From Algoriphagus aquaeductus (GTDB lineage: Bacteria > Bacteroidota > Bacteroidia > Cytophagales > Cyclobacteriaceae), in assembly GCF_003253485.1 (NCBI RefSeq), contig NZ_QKTX01000003.1, positions 248,001-312,000 on the forward strand: a stretch of DNA of 64,000 nt. The letters are read 5' to 3'. Numbering within the stretch: position 1 is the first letter of the stretch; each line of letters starts with the position of its first letter. Below are positions 9,393 through 18,122 of the stretch, piece by piece. Both the position numbers and the translations under genes were made by a program. The notes under the pieces are model-generated. The model was not told where the DNA came from. It ran no database searches and saw only the letters and a list, made by a program, of their open reading frames with translations.

Positions 9393-9809
9393 TCATGGAT
9401 TGGGTACTTTAGGAACCTGAATCCCCCTGGTAGATTCCAAAATCGGCAGATTGGCTTCTGTCGGTATATATATGACTGTTTTGTCTCCGAGATTTTTCTG
9501 CTGTCTCACCCATAGGTATTGGATGTACTTTTCGGAGATTGCTCCATTTTCGATGGCAATCGCTTCGGCGGCACCTTTGGCACGTTCCACTTCGGCTTGG
9601 GCATTGAGTTTTTCAGCTTCAAGATTGGCCGCGGCTTCTTCGATCAGGATGCGTCTGTTTTGCTCGGCTTTTGCAAATTCTGCTCGACCGGACATCTCCT
9701 GCTGCCAGACATTGTATGTTGGGCAACCCCAAAGGCCGAAACCGATCAGACCAAAGAGGAACCAAGAAACGAGGGTTCCGAGCATGACTCCTTTGTAGCT
9801 TCCATTCAT
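9393..9809 (-). CDS. Membrane protein with stomatin/HflK-like coiled tail but no SPFH core
   Basis: The 138 residues begin with one membrane helix (about 8-28) and then go straight into an alanine/glutamate-rich coiled segment, about 45-90 (EKLNAQAEVERAKGAAEA), of the kind that follows the SPFH domain in stomatins and HflK/HflC. The SPFH domain itself, normally about 150 residues between helix and coil, is absent. The last 40 residues match the usual end of such tails (YLWVRQQ, then VIYIPTEANLPIL). It might form membrane oligomers or act as an assembly partner of a full-length SPFH protein elsewhere. Its function is unknown. Confidence 0.75.
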   Translation of the reverse strand: MNGSYKGVMLGTLVSWFLFGLIGFGLWGCPTYNVWQQEMSGRAEFAKAEQNRRILIEEAAANLEAEKLNAQAEVERAKGAAEAIAIENGAISEKYIQYLWVRQQKNLGDKTVIYIPTEANLPILESTRGIQVPKVPNP

Positions 9810-9957
9810 AGGTGATATAGTTTATGAGGCGTGATTTATTTTAGGATTAAGATAGTGCCTTTGAGTCTTGAAAGTCTTCAAACAGGGAAAGAAATACTGA
9901 ACCTATTTGCTAAGAAAATCTCCATTTCAACGTCTCAAATTCGGTTCGATTTTTCAC

Positions 9958-10632
9958 TTAATTCTCAAGAAACGATTGAAAATCAATCGGTTTGGTTCCT
10001 TCAAACTTGGCTGCGATTTGTCCTTCGGGATTGATCAAAAAGACGGTAGGCATGGAAGTCAGATGAAAACGTTGGAAAAATCCATTTCCGTTTTTGACAC
10101 CATCGATCGGATGATTTTCGAGGAGGGGTTCGATGGGCTCATCGTAGGCAAAAATCGCAATCGCTTGAATTTTCACCTCCGTTGAGGCTTCATTTAAGTC
10201 TGCAAGCAACTGATCGAATTGGGCCTGATGAAGGGTAGAAATAGAGTTTTTAAAGAAGAGCAGACTCCAATTGCCACGCATGGAAGCTGTGGTGACCTCT
10301 TTGCCTTTCACAGTCTGAAATACAAATTCAGGAAATTCTTCACCCACTTTGGGTTGAAGCGCTGGATTTCTGAGGATGACCTTACGAGGGTCTTCAGGAT
10401 CGAAAAGGTATTTTTCCACCTTGCCGGCTATGTCATAGACGGGTTCGTATTGGAATTTGGGGATCTCAGATTTTAGCTTTTGGATCTCTTCATCGGACAG
10501 GAATTCTCCGGTTTGGGTGTTGAAGAGCTTGCCGCTGAGTTCGGGACTCGGGGTTGAATAAGCTCGGAGTTCTTTAGTTTGGGAAAAAGACGGCTGGGCC
10601 ACGAGGAAAAAACAGAGAAAAAGGAAACGCAT
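9958..10632 (-). CDS. Exported thioredoxin-fold (TlpA-like) protein lacking the CxxC motif
   Basis: The 224 residues have a signal peptide (about 1-18) and a thioredoxin-like domain from about 95 to the end: GEEFPEFVFQTVKGKEV, then SLLFFKNSIST, then the cis-proline loop SMPTVFLINPEG. In active TlpA/ResA proteins the residues after the first core strand read WCxxC; here they are FFKNSIST and contain no cysteine. Thiol-disulfide exchange is therefore unlikely, and a binding or chaperone role is more plausible. It lies 133 bases downstream of ccsBA on the same strand, where a haem-maturation redoxin would be expected, but the missing cysteines argue against that role. Confidence 0.78.
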   Translation of the reverse strand: MRFLFLCFFLVAQPSFSQTKELRAYSTPSPELSGKLFNTQTGEFLSDEEIQKLKSEIPKFQYEPVYDIAGKVEKYLFDPEDPRKVILRNPALQPKVGEEFPEFVFQTVKGKEVTTASMRGNWSLLFFKNSISTLHQAQFDQLLADLNEASTEVKIQAIAIFAYDEPIEPLLENHPIDGVKNGNGFFQRFHLTSMPTVFLINPEGQIAAKFEGTKPIDFQSFLEN

Positions 10633-10765
10633 TTGAATTAAGAATTAGAGTAAAGTATTATTTGGATTTAATATAGGGATTTTAGTTAGAGAAGACAAGG
10701 GAGTTTCCCAAGACTTTATTTATGATTGTCTTTCATGAAGTTTAGACTTCAATTTCGAGAAAATA

Positions 10766-13700
10766 TCAAACCCTCAGGTTCTCCTTTTCCTCCAGGTTCA
10801 ATTTCCTGAACTGCCTCACTGCCAAAACGGATACCACCAACAATACCGCTACTGCCCAATACACCCAACTGGGAACAGGGACTGGATCTCCTTTGGCATA
10901 AGAATGCAGGCCACTGAGGTAATAATTGACTCCAAATGAAGTCATCACGATCGAAGAAAATCCCCACAAACTCGCCAAATGATATATAATCGCTGATCGG
11001 GTAGCAGGCACCAATCTCAGGTGCAATATGACCGCGTAAACCAAAACCGAAATCAATGCCCAGGTTTCTTTGGGGTCCCAAGCCCAATACCTACCCCAGC
11101 TTTCATTGGCCCAAACTCCCCCAAGGAAGGTCCCGACCGTCAACAAAAACAACCCAATGGTGATCGACAGCTCATTGACAGCGATCAGCTCTTTTTGGGC
11201 TCGCCACCAGGTGACTTGGGGAGTTTTTGGTTTGAAGATCAAAAAGAGCAAACTCATCAATCCGATAATTGCCGAAAGAGCCAAAGGAGCATAGCCGCTC
11301 ACAATCACGGCCACGTGGATTTTGAGCCAATAGGAGTTGAGGACCGGCATGAGATTGGTGATTTCGGGATTGAGCCAGTCTAAAAAGCTGACAAAGAGTA
11401 AGGTTCCTGAGAAAAGCAGTGCCAGAGGAATGGTAAATTTCGACTTTCCTGAAAATACCAATCCGAAAAATAAGACCCCCCAGGCAACAAATACCAGCAT
11501 TTCGAATCCGTCGCTCCAAGGTGGATGCTTGGCGATATACCATCGTAAGGCCAGGTGGGTGGTAAAGGCGATCCACCCGATCCAAGCCAGCCAAGAACCG
11601 ATTTTCCAAGCGAGAAAAAGTCCGCCGTTTTGCTTGAAAAGCAGGGTGATTCCCAAAGCCAACATGATCACTCCCAAAAGCCAGAAAATCCCAAAAAGGC
11701 GGTTTCCAAGATTGATTCGGGTATAGAGTAACTCGGCTTCGATTTCGAAATCATTGGGATACACCTCCGAACCGGCCTTTCGCTGGAAAAGATCGATGTA
11801 TTCCAGCGTTTCATCCGCCTCGCTCCATTCGCCCGATTCGATTCCTTTTTGCAAAGCTCTCAGGTAAATCCCGGAGATGTTTTGGACAAAAATCCCATCC
11901 TCTTCCGTAAACCCTGCTGCGGCTTGTTTGCTTGTGAACCACGTGTTGTTGGCATCCTGCTGATTTGGAAAAAGCTTCAGGAAATCTCCGATCAGCAGGC
12001 CGTAGAAGATATTGAAGCGCTCGTCTACTTTCAACAGCTCGTTGTGTCCCTCGGTTCGCTGGGAAGGCTTGAGTTGATTGGCTTCCTCGACCTGAGCGAT
12101 CAGCTTGTATTGCCCCTCCTTACTGATCAGCTCCAAAAAGGAAAGATGATCGGTGGGTTCCCTATCCAGCGCTTCAAAGATTTCAAAGGCTTTTTTTCCT
12201 TCCACTTTGATCAGTGGAAGTTTGCTCCAAGTTTCCGGATCAAGCTGTGCCGCAAGGATAAACTGCTCGGGATTAAGCGTGATTTCTCCTTCTGGAAGTG
12301 AAAGCTTGACCCTGCTTTTTCCGTAGATTTTTCGCACGATTTCATGGGCAAGGGTATTCAGCGGCTTCATGCGACCGTCTAAATCCTGCACGATCAAGCG
12401 ACCGTAGGCGGCAGCTTTTTCCTCCGGCACCAGCCAGCGACTTGTGCTGTCCTGAGCTTTGATCTCTCCGGAAAAGGAAAGCAGCAAAAGCAAAACAGCC
12501 GCATGGCCCAGTTTCCCAAGCTTTTTCAAGATCAATTGGAAGCGACTACCCGGAGCAAAAAGCGTCCAAATCATTCCCAAGGTCAAGAGGGTATACCCAA
12601 GATAGGTAAGGTAAGTTCCCGGTCTATCCCGGTTGATGGATAGGACCGTGCCTTGTTCGTCGGAATCATAAGAGCTTTGGTAGAATCGGAATCCTTTGTG
12701 ATCGAGTACGTTATTCATGAAAATCCGATAAGGCCAAGATTCTCCCTCATCCTGCACCATGACCTCACTGGCATAGCTCGAAGGACTGCTCGATCCCGGA
12801 TATCGCTCCAATTGGAAGTCATTCAAATAAAGTGCGAAAGGTAAATTTTGGGCCTTTGGTCCGTAAGTGAATCGGTAGTTTTTTCCTTCGAAAGCGAATT
12901 CTACCCATTCTGGGTTTCGGTTGACTTTGAGGAAATAGCCTGTTTGAAGGAGATTTTGCGAAGCATCCAAAACCGAAATTTTGACTCCGTCCAGGTAGTC
13001 TTTGGCAATTTTTTCATCAGGCTCGGGAGCAAGTATTTGCTTCACATTTTCTTGGATGGCCCGAATCACGAGGGCTCCGTTTTCCCATTGATAGAGCGTC
13101 CTGATTTTGAGGGGAGCAGTCACCATGGAATCCTGATTCCCCATCTGCTGGGTAGCCATGTCCATCAATTGCAAGGGAAAGCCGGAGGTCAAAGTCCATA
13201 TGCTATCGTTTTTGGCTAGCTGAATTTGTGCAGCCGTATTTTCTTCCGTGGAGATCAGAAGCTCCCCCGCGGTCAAATTTTGCCCTTTTTTGAGGACAAA
13301 ATCCTGCCTTACTCCTTCATTCAAAACCGAAAGTTCAATCAATGTTTCCTCACCGGGTACAAACTCCTGTCTGGCACCGCTGATATACTCCTCGACATGG
13401 AAGATAAATTCCTGGCCATTCAAGCTCAAGGAGTGCTTTTCGGGCCGAAAGACTTTGGGGATATATTCTCGGGAAAGCGTGCTGAGGTTACCTTCTTCAT
13501 TGCTGACTTGCAGATAATTTTCTGCCGTGTAAAAGATGTTTTGGGATTGTCCTTCCCGAATGTGGATGATGCCTTCCTTGCTGAAGTATCGGGTGATCCC
13601 TGCCCCCATCACAATGATCACAAAAGCGATGTGAAACAGTCCGATGGCGAGTTTTTCTCTGGAAAAAAGTCGGTATTGCCGGATGTGAAACAGAAAATTC

Positions 13701-13864
13701 ACCGCCAACCAAGCCATGATCAATTCAAACCACTTGGCTTCATAAATCCAATTTCGAGCCACCAAGGTGCCATAGTCATTCTCTACGAAAGTGGCCACAC
13801 CCATGGAGATGGCCATCAAAATCAATAAAATCAGACTGACTTTGGTCGAAAAAAGAAATTTCAT
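10766..13864 (-). CDS. ccsBA: Cytochrome c maturation protein CcsBA (ResB-ResC fusion)
   Basis: This 1032-residue integral membrane protein carries haem across the inner membrane and attaches it to CxxCH motifs of apocytochromes (system II). The N-terminal half is ResB-like: membrane helices near 8-28, 45-62 and 72-92, then a large periplasmic section and a helix near 440. The C-terminal third is ResC/CcsA-like with multiple helices and the haem-handling tryptophan-rich motif GRYWAWDPKETWA. ResB and ResC are separate in many bacteria; fusion is normal in Bacteroidota and epsilonproteobacteria. It starts 30 bases after the porin gene and ends the nrf operon, so its expression is tied to the multihaem proteins it matures. 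Confidence 0.95.
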   Translation of the reverse strand: MKFLFSTKVSLILLILMAISMGVATFVENDYGTLVARNWIYEAKWFELIMAWLAVNFLFHIRQYRLFSREKLAIGLFHIAFVIIVMGAGITRYFSKEGIIHIREGQSQNIFYTAENYLQVSNEEGNLSTLSREYIPKVFRPEKHSLSLNGQEFIFHVEEYISGARQEFVPGEETLIELSVLNEGVRQDFVLKKGQNLTAGELLISTEENTAAQIQLAKNDSIWTLTSGFPLQLMDMATQQMGNQDSMVTAPLKIRTLYQWENGALVIRAIQENVKQILAPEPDEKIAKDYLDGVKISVLDASQNLLQTGYFLKVNRNPEWVEFAFEGKNYRFTYGPKAQNLPFALYLNDFQLERYPGSSSPSSYASEVMVQDEGESWPYRIFMNNVLDHKGFRFYQSSYDSDEQGTVLSINRDRPGTYLTYLGYTLLTLGMIWTLFAPGSRFQLILKKLGKLGHAAVLLLLLSFSGEIKAQDSTSRWLVPEEKAAAYGRLIVQDLDGRMKPLNTLAHEIVRKIYGKSRVKLSLPEGEITLNPEQFILAAQLDPETWSKLPLIKVEGKKAFEIFEALDREPTDHLSFLELISKEGQYKLIAQVEEANQLKPSQRTEGHNELLKVDERFNIFYGLLIGDFLKLFPNQQDANNTWFTSKQAAAGFTEEDGIFVQNISGIYLRALQKGIESGEWSEADETLEYIDLFQRKAGSEVYPNDFEIEAELLYTRINLGNRLFGIFWLLGVIMLALGITLLFKQNGGLFLAWKIGSWLAWIGWIAFTTHLALRWYIAKHPPWSDGFEMLVFVAWGVLFFGLVFSGKSKFTIPLALLFSGTLLFVSFLDWLNPEITNLMPVLNSYWLKIHVAVIVSGYAPLALSAIIGLMSLLFLIFKPKTPQVTWWRAQKELIAVNELSITIGLFLLTVGTFLGGVWANESWGRYWAWDPKETWALISVLVYAVILHLRLVPATRSAIIYHLASLWGFSSIVMTSFGVNYYLSGLHSYAKGDPVPVPSWVYWAVAVLLVVSVLAVRQFRKLNLEEKENLRV

Positions 13865-13894
13865 TTGCGGTGTATTCTCCTGTGAACTTAAAAT

Positions 13895-15217
13895 TTACTG
13901 CAAAACTCCGATAAACTTGGCCTTGGATGTTGGACGGAAGACAAACATCAAGTATGCCCAATTTTGCTGGTTTTGGATAAGGGAAGGCTGGAGGGATTCC
14001 AATGTTTCTGTAAAGAAAAACTGATGAAAGCCTCCCTGAAGTGAGACTGATTCATTCAGAATCCAGCCAAAAGTAAAGTCGAGTTCGGAGCCTAAATTTT
14101 TTCCCGGGACCAAATTGCTACTGTTGAAGGGTTGGTGATTGGCATAAGCGGAAAATTGATGAAAATCCGTCTGAACCCAGAATTTAGGATTGAATTCATA
14201 CCTGCTTCGAAGGTAAAAATCCTTCAAGCCGACTGAATTTTCCCAGGCATTTGCAACATAAAACCAGTCCATATAGCCATTGAACAGGTGATTGGTGCCG
14301 TATTGGAGGGAATAGGCGCGATTGGTAGCAGATCCATTCACATCATTTCCACTGATCAACTCAAAGCCGGCCGTGGCTCTCCATTTTCTTCCTTCTTCTG
14401 AGTTGAATAGGAGCTGACTGATCTGCGCGCTGGTATTGAAAGCCGAAACCGATCTGCCGACAGGGTCCTCTCCGAACTGGTAATAAAAGTAAGCGCTCAG
14501 GGTGGTGTTTTTGAGGGTAGATCTCAACGTAGGAATTCCCAATGTTTGCCGATATCGGATGCCATCAGCCAGGATATTTCCATTGGCATCCCGCTGAATC
14601 CATTGCCTTCCTTCGTTCCAAAAAAGCAGGGAATAATCCACTTTCCCCAGCACATTTTCAAATCGAACGAGTTGTGCATTGCGATACTGATTGGGAAGAG
14701 TATATAGATTTCCGCTGAGTCGTTGATTTTCCTGGTTAAATCCTCCTCCGAAGTGTAGTTTGGCTTTTTCTTTTTCATACCTCATCAGCGCAAAGTCGTG
14801 TGATCGGGCTTGAAGCGCCCAGTCCAGATTTCCCAAAAATCGGGCATTATCATAGTTCAACTCTTGGCGGCCGAGTTTCATTTTCCAATGTTCGCCCAAT
14901 GCCACTTCTCCGTAGGCCTCATGAACGGAAAGAAAATCATCCGAAAGATTGGCTTGGGAGCTGCTTCCCCAAGTACGGATGTCCTGAATGCTCATGAAAA
15001 AGGTAAATTGATCCTTGGTGTATCCCGCCTGAAGTCTAGCCCGATGGGCAATAAATCCGGCAGGATCCTGATTTTCGGCAAGAGGACGATTGTAGCCATT
15101 TCGAAATTCGCTTCGGATCAGCATTTGCCCATCAATATTGAATTGGGCAAAAACAAGGTTGGGGAACAGCAACAGCATGGCTGCCGATCCGCATAATGCT
15201 ACAAGCCACTTCATCAT
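13895..15217 (-). CDS. Outer-membrane porin, alginate-export-like
   Basis: The 440-residue protein starts at the ATG at 15217, followed by a signal peptide (about 1-24, ending VFAQFN). A longer frame extends upstream into nrfA but there encodes only arginine- and serine-rich sequence typical of a shadow frame. The mature protein shows alternating strands with aromatic edges (MLIRSEFRNGYNRP; MKLGRQELNYDNARFLG) as in the alginate-export/porin-like 16- to 18-stranded barrels. It begins 12 bases after the nrfA stop and precedes ccsBA by 30 bases. By position it probably lets nitrite or another small anion into the periplasm; this is inferred from the operon, not from a specific motif. Confidence 0.85.
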   Translation of the reverse strand: MMKWLVALCGSAAMLLLFPNLVFAQFNIDGQMLIRSEFRNGYNRPLAENQDPAGFIAHRARLQAGYTKDQFTFFMSIQDIRTWGSSSQANLSDDFLSVHEAYGEVALGEHWKMKLGRQELNYDNARFLGNLDWALQARSHDFALMRYEKEKAKLHFGGGFNQENQRLSGNLYTLPNQYRNAQLVRFENVLGKVDYSLLFWNEGRQWIQRDANGNILADGIRYRQTLGIPTLRSTLKNTTLSAYFYYQFGEDPVGRSVSAFNTSAQISQLLFNSEEGRKWRATAGFELISGNDVNGSATNRAYSLQYGTNHLFNGYMDWFYVANAWENSVGLKDFYLRSRYEFNPKFWVQTDFHQFSAYANHQPFNSSNLVPGKNLGSELDFTFGWILNESVSLQGGFHQFFFTETLESLQPSLIQNQQNWAYLMFVFRPTSKAKFIGVLQ

Positions 15218-15228
15218 GCTGGGGTCAA

Positions 15229-16722
15229 TTAGTTGCTGCTGATGGTCTGAATAGGCTTTTGTTTTTCTCTTTCCTTGCCTTCTTTCAGCCATTTGGGGAC
15301 GATTTCTTGTAGGTAGTTGGCTTTGGCCGTTTTTTCCGCAGGAATATCCAGCCCGATGTATGCTTGTAAGGCGGACTTGCTGGTCAGGTCTGGCATGGGC
15401 ACGGGTTGATTGTAGCCCAGGCTGGCCAGCAATCTCGCCAGATCCAATCTTGCATTTTGGATCAGTTCGGTGGCGGAGGTCACGATTCGGCTGGTCTCCA
15501 AAGGAGCGTGAAATGCTGCGCCATGGGAAGCTACGGAATAATCCCATCTCCACTGCGCATGCCGGATCCCTTTTTGGATTCCTGCCATTTGGGCTTCAGT
15601 GGCTCCAAGTTCCCAAGCTTTGGCAGCTTCGATATGCGCCATGGCGATGAGTTTTTGAAGGCTTTGGGTTCCTGCTTTGATTTTTCGTTGTCGTTCGTAG
15701 ACATCGGTGACCAGATCATCTACTTTTTCCCGGTGACAGACAAAGCAGGAGTTTTCCACATTGGCAAGCGGTGAGCCGATATGGTGGTTGGTGAATTTTT
15801 GGCCGCCCTCGGTCTGATACGGCATGTGGCAATCGGCACAACTTACGCCACGCTTGGCATGGACACCCATTTGGTAGATTTCATAGTCAGGATGCTGAGC
15901 TTTGAGCATGGGTGTTTTGCTTAGCGGATGCGTCCAGTCCGAAAAATCCGCCTTGTCGTAGTAGCTTTCCACATGGTCCACGTCCATGCCGTCTTTCCAT
16001 GGGAAGGTCAGGTAGGAAGCATTTTCCAAGCCCGGCTTTTTCTTGTCAAAATAGTATTCCACATGGCATTGCGCACAGACAAGTGATCGCATTTCCTGGT
16101 GCGAAGCTTTATTGATGTCTTTCCCCATCGCTTCAAAGGCCTCGATCAATGCAGGTCGGGTAATGGTCAGCTTCATAGTTTCCGGATTGTGGCAGTCCGC
16201 ACAGCCGATTGGGTTGATGACCTGGGTGCCCAAGTCTGAAAATTTCTGGCTATAGTATTCCGCCACACCCATTTCACTCATCAGTCGGGGTACGTCTGTA
16301 CTCTTACATGTCCAACAGGTAGAGGGTTGTGGTCCTTCACCTGCTTTGGTGGGGGAACCTACCCGGAGTGTCTTATGGATGTCTTCCACCGCATAGGCAT
16401 GACCCCGAGGGGCATTGTAATCTTTGCTGAATCCATATCCCGCCCAAAGAATCACCAATTCCGGATCTGACTCCAGCATATCATGGTGTCCTGAGGTTCC
16501 ATACATACTTCGGAAAGTCGTGTCTTGGGTTTTTAAATAGGACTGGTATTGCCGGGGATAATTCAGCCCCCAAACTGAATCTCTTGGCTCGATGCCTTCC
16601 AGCGCGACTTTGGGTTGGTAGGCGAATTTCGCTTCTGATTTTCGCTCAAAGATGGTCACTGCCAAAAGGGCCAAAAGAAAAGCCGCGACAGCGGTGCCGA
16701 TAAAAAGGATCCAGTTTTTCAT
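15229..16722 (-). CDS. nrfA: Ammonia-forming cytochrome c552 nitrite reductase NrfA
   Basis: The 497-residue periplasmic enzyme reduces nitrite to ammonium with six electrons. An N-terminal signal/anchor (about 5-24) is followed by the diagnostic active-site haem motif CWTCK, in which lysine replaces the usual histidine ligand, and then four ordinary motifs in order: CADCH, CAQCH, CADCH and CFVCH. That makes five haems, as expected for NrfA. Length and motif order match the family. It lies 111 bases downstream of nrfH, its quinol-oxidising partner, and upstream of a porin and ccsBA. A short inverted repeat sits in the nrfH-nrfA gap. Confidence 0.97.
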   Translation of the reverse strand: MKNWILFIGTAVAAFLLALLAVTIFERKSEAKFAYQPKVALEGIEPRDSVWGLNYPRQYQSYLKTQDTTFRSMYGTSGHHDMLESDPELVILWAGYGFSKDYNAPRGHAYAVEDIHKTLRVGSPTKAGEGPQPSTCWTCKSTDVPRLMSEMGVAEYYSQKFSDLGTQVINPIGCADCHNPETMKLTITRPALIEAFEAMGKDINKASHQEMRSLVCAQCHVEYYFDKKKPGLENASYLTFPWKDGMDVDHVESYYDKADFSDWTHPLSKTPMLKAQHPDYEIYQMGVHAKRGVSCADCHMPYQTEGGQKFTNHHIGSPLANVENSCFVCHREKVDDLVTDVYERQRKIKAGTQSLQKLIAMAHIEAAKAWELGATEAQMAGIQKGIRHAQWRWDYSVASHGAAFHAPLETSRIVTSATELIQNARLDLARLLASLGYNQPVPMPDLTSKSALQAYIGLDIPAEKTAKANYLQEIVPKWLKEGKEREKQKPIQTISSN

Positions 16723-16749
16723 GAGTCATGGGTTTTTATGAATAGCCAC

Positions 16750-16767
16750 GCCTGACTTCTGTCAGGC
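16750..16767. repeat. Short inverted repeat between nrfH and nrfA
   Basis: Seven-base arms gcctgac and gtcaggc enclose the loop ttct. It lies in the 111-base gap between the nrfH stop and the nrfA start. The hairpin might modulate the ratio of NrfH to NrfA or be a fragment of an interspersed repeat; there is no adjoining T tract that would make it a terminator. Confidence 0.6.
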
Positions 16768-16833
16768 AGGTGTAATCGCGGGCCTAGGAAAGCCATCACT
16801 CCAAGTGAGATTTTTGTGAGGGTTGATGTCATA

Positions 16834-17475
16834 TCACTTGGGGTTGGTTTTTTGAGATTGCATTGACTCCTGGAGCCACTTGGGAATGACAGAAAGATCC
16901 TCAGCACTGTATTCCCGGATCGGTTCGATCTGTGCGCCAACCGAGGATAAGCTCCTCACCCTTCCATGCGGGACATCCCGATGGCACTCCCAGCAAGTTC
17001 GGTCGGTGCGATTGGCCGTGTGATCAGCAACGAATGCTTCCATTTTGGCATCCGTGACTTGATCTTGATGACAGCGGATGCAGTTGTTTTGGATGACCTC
17101 AATGGATGGAGGACGGGACTGGATGACTTCCGGCTCCCCTCGCATGGTAAATACCGAGGCATGGTAAAGTCCGTCTTTGGCTTTGAAGAAATATTTGTTT
17201 GCCACATTGTTATGGGGCACATGGCAGTCGTTGCAATGGGCAACTTCCCGATGGGAGCTATGCGTCCAGGTGATGTATTGAGGTTGCATGATGTGGCAGT
17301 TGACACAAGCCTGAGGATCATCACTGAGGTAGGAGGAGGCATTGGAAAAGTCAAGCAGGAAAAATCCCAATCCGGCGATCACAGCCACCAAAAAGGTGGC
17401 CGCAGGCCTCCATTTGCGGGGAGGAACCAGGCTTTTCTCAAAAAGGAACCGCTTAAAATTTGCAGGTAATGCCAT
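16834..17475 (-). CDS. nrfH: Cytochrome c nitrite reductase membrane subunit NrfH
   Basis: This 213-residue NapC/NirT-family protein oxidises menaquinol and feeds NrfA. One membrane helix (about 27-46, FLVAVIAGLGFFLLDF) anchors it, followed by four haem motifs: CVNCH with the following MQPQY, CNDCH, CIRCH and CWECH. Length, single anchor and four haems are as expected. It is the first gene of the minus-strand operon nrfH-nrfA-porin-ccsBA. A TGAT-TAAA-ATCA palindrome 54 bases upstream of the start suggests control by an FNR/CRP-type regulator under low oxygen. Confidence 0.96.
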   Translation of the reverse strand: MALPANFKRFLFEKSLVPPRKWRPAATFLVAVIAGLGFFLLDFSNASSYLSDDPQACVNCHIMQPQYITWTHSSHREVAHCNDCHVPHNNVANKYFFKAKDGLYHASVFTMRGEPEVIQSRPPSIEVIQNNCIRCHQDQVTDAKMEAFVADHTANRTDRTCWECHRDVPHGRVRSLSSVGAQIEPIREYSAEDLSVIPKWLQESMQSQKTNPK

Positions 17476-17528
17476 GCTCAGTCGGTTAATGAATATCTAA
17501 AACTAACCCTTCAGCTTTAGGTAATTTA

Positions 17529-17540
17529 TGATTAAAATCA
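17529..17540. promoter_or_regulatory. Possible FNR/CRP-type operator upstream of nrfH
   Basis: The sequence TGAT-TAAA-ATCA matches the core of the FNR consensus TTGAT-N4-ATCAA; only the outermost base of each half differs. It is centred about 60 bases before the nrfH start codon, a sensible activator position for an anaerobic nitrite-reductase operon. This is a motif match only; no regulator gene is in the window. Confidence 0.4.
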
Positions 17541-17947
17541 GTCAGTCAGAAAAAAAGAGATGTTTTTTTTGATTGTCCGCAATTGTACCACCAGCCAAAT
17601 TCTCTTTGTTTAATGGGTCGGAAGACCGATACTTCGACAAGCTCAGTACAAGTGGCCGAAGGATTCTTGATTTCTGCCTTTTTGAGAAATTTCTTAGGGT
17701 TTTGGTAACCCTTTAGGGATTGAACTTATGGGTGATATTCAAATTGAAAAAGTTCGGCCCTTTTCGGGTCGGGGAAAATATGGATTGTGGATCGTTTTAT
17801 CCACGGGTTCGGGTTCGACTTCGCTCACCCACCAACCCTTGGCTATTCAAAAGTTTGACCCCTTATCAGGGGTCTTAAATCAGAAACACTGTTACATCCA
17901 ATATCTGATCCTGAAACACCAGTCCCGATGAGCATAGCGATTTCGGG

Positions 17948-18073
17948 AGGTTGAACTATTGGCACAAGGAAATTGCAGATTCCGGAAAAATAGAAAAGCA
18001 GGACAAGGAGTTAAAAAATGACCTTGAACAAGTCATTTTAGCTTTGGGCCGGATTGTAGGGTGGGCAATCTAG
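17948..18073 (+). pseudogene. Possible 3' remnant of a gene
   Basis: Forty-one codons and a stop (tag at 18071) read as a charged helical tail ending LALGRIVGWAI. The frame is open only back to 17915 and passes through a repeat-like patch before that, with no start codon and no continuing reading frame upstream. The composition looks more protein-like than the flanking DNA, but I do not recognise it. It may be chance. Confidence 0.25.
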
Positions 18074-18122
18074 GCTTAGGCCATTGCCAACATTCTACTC
18101 CTAGCCGGGGTGGAAAAATCCA

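Larger units (their letters stand above)
17476..18122. other. Gene-poor spacer of 647 bases with several small repeats
   Basis: Apart from the nrf control region this stretch shows no convincing gene. It holds several short inverted repeats (agggtt/aaccct at 17696-17712; gacccct/aggggtc at 17857-17874) and two similar patches, cttcgacaagctcagtac near 17633 and ttcgacttcgctcaccc near 17816, that look like variants of one interspersed sequence. A cccgat...atttcggga patch lies near 17924-17947. At 17948-18073 a plus-strand frame encodes a plausible protein tail (NYWHKEIADSGKIEKQDKE) without a start, possibly a gene remnant. Confidence 0.6.

Noticed and set aside
15218..15553. Longer N-terminus for the porin gene
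   Set aside because: The extra 112 codons lie inside nrfA and read as Arg/Ser-rich shadow sequence; the signal peptide starts at the ATG at 15217.
17728..17931. 67-codon plus-strand frame in the repeat-rich gap
   Set aside because: It runs through two hairpin repeats and has low-complexity Ser/Gly/Thr composition; not a believable gene.
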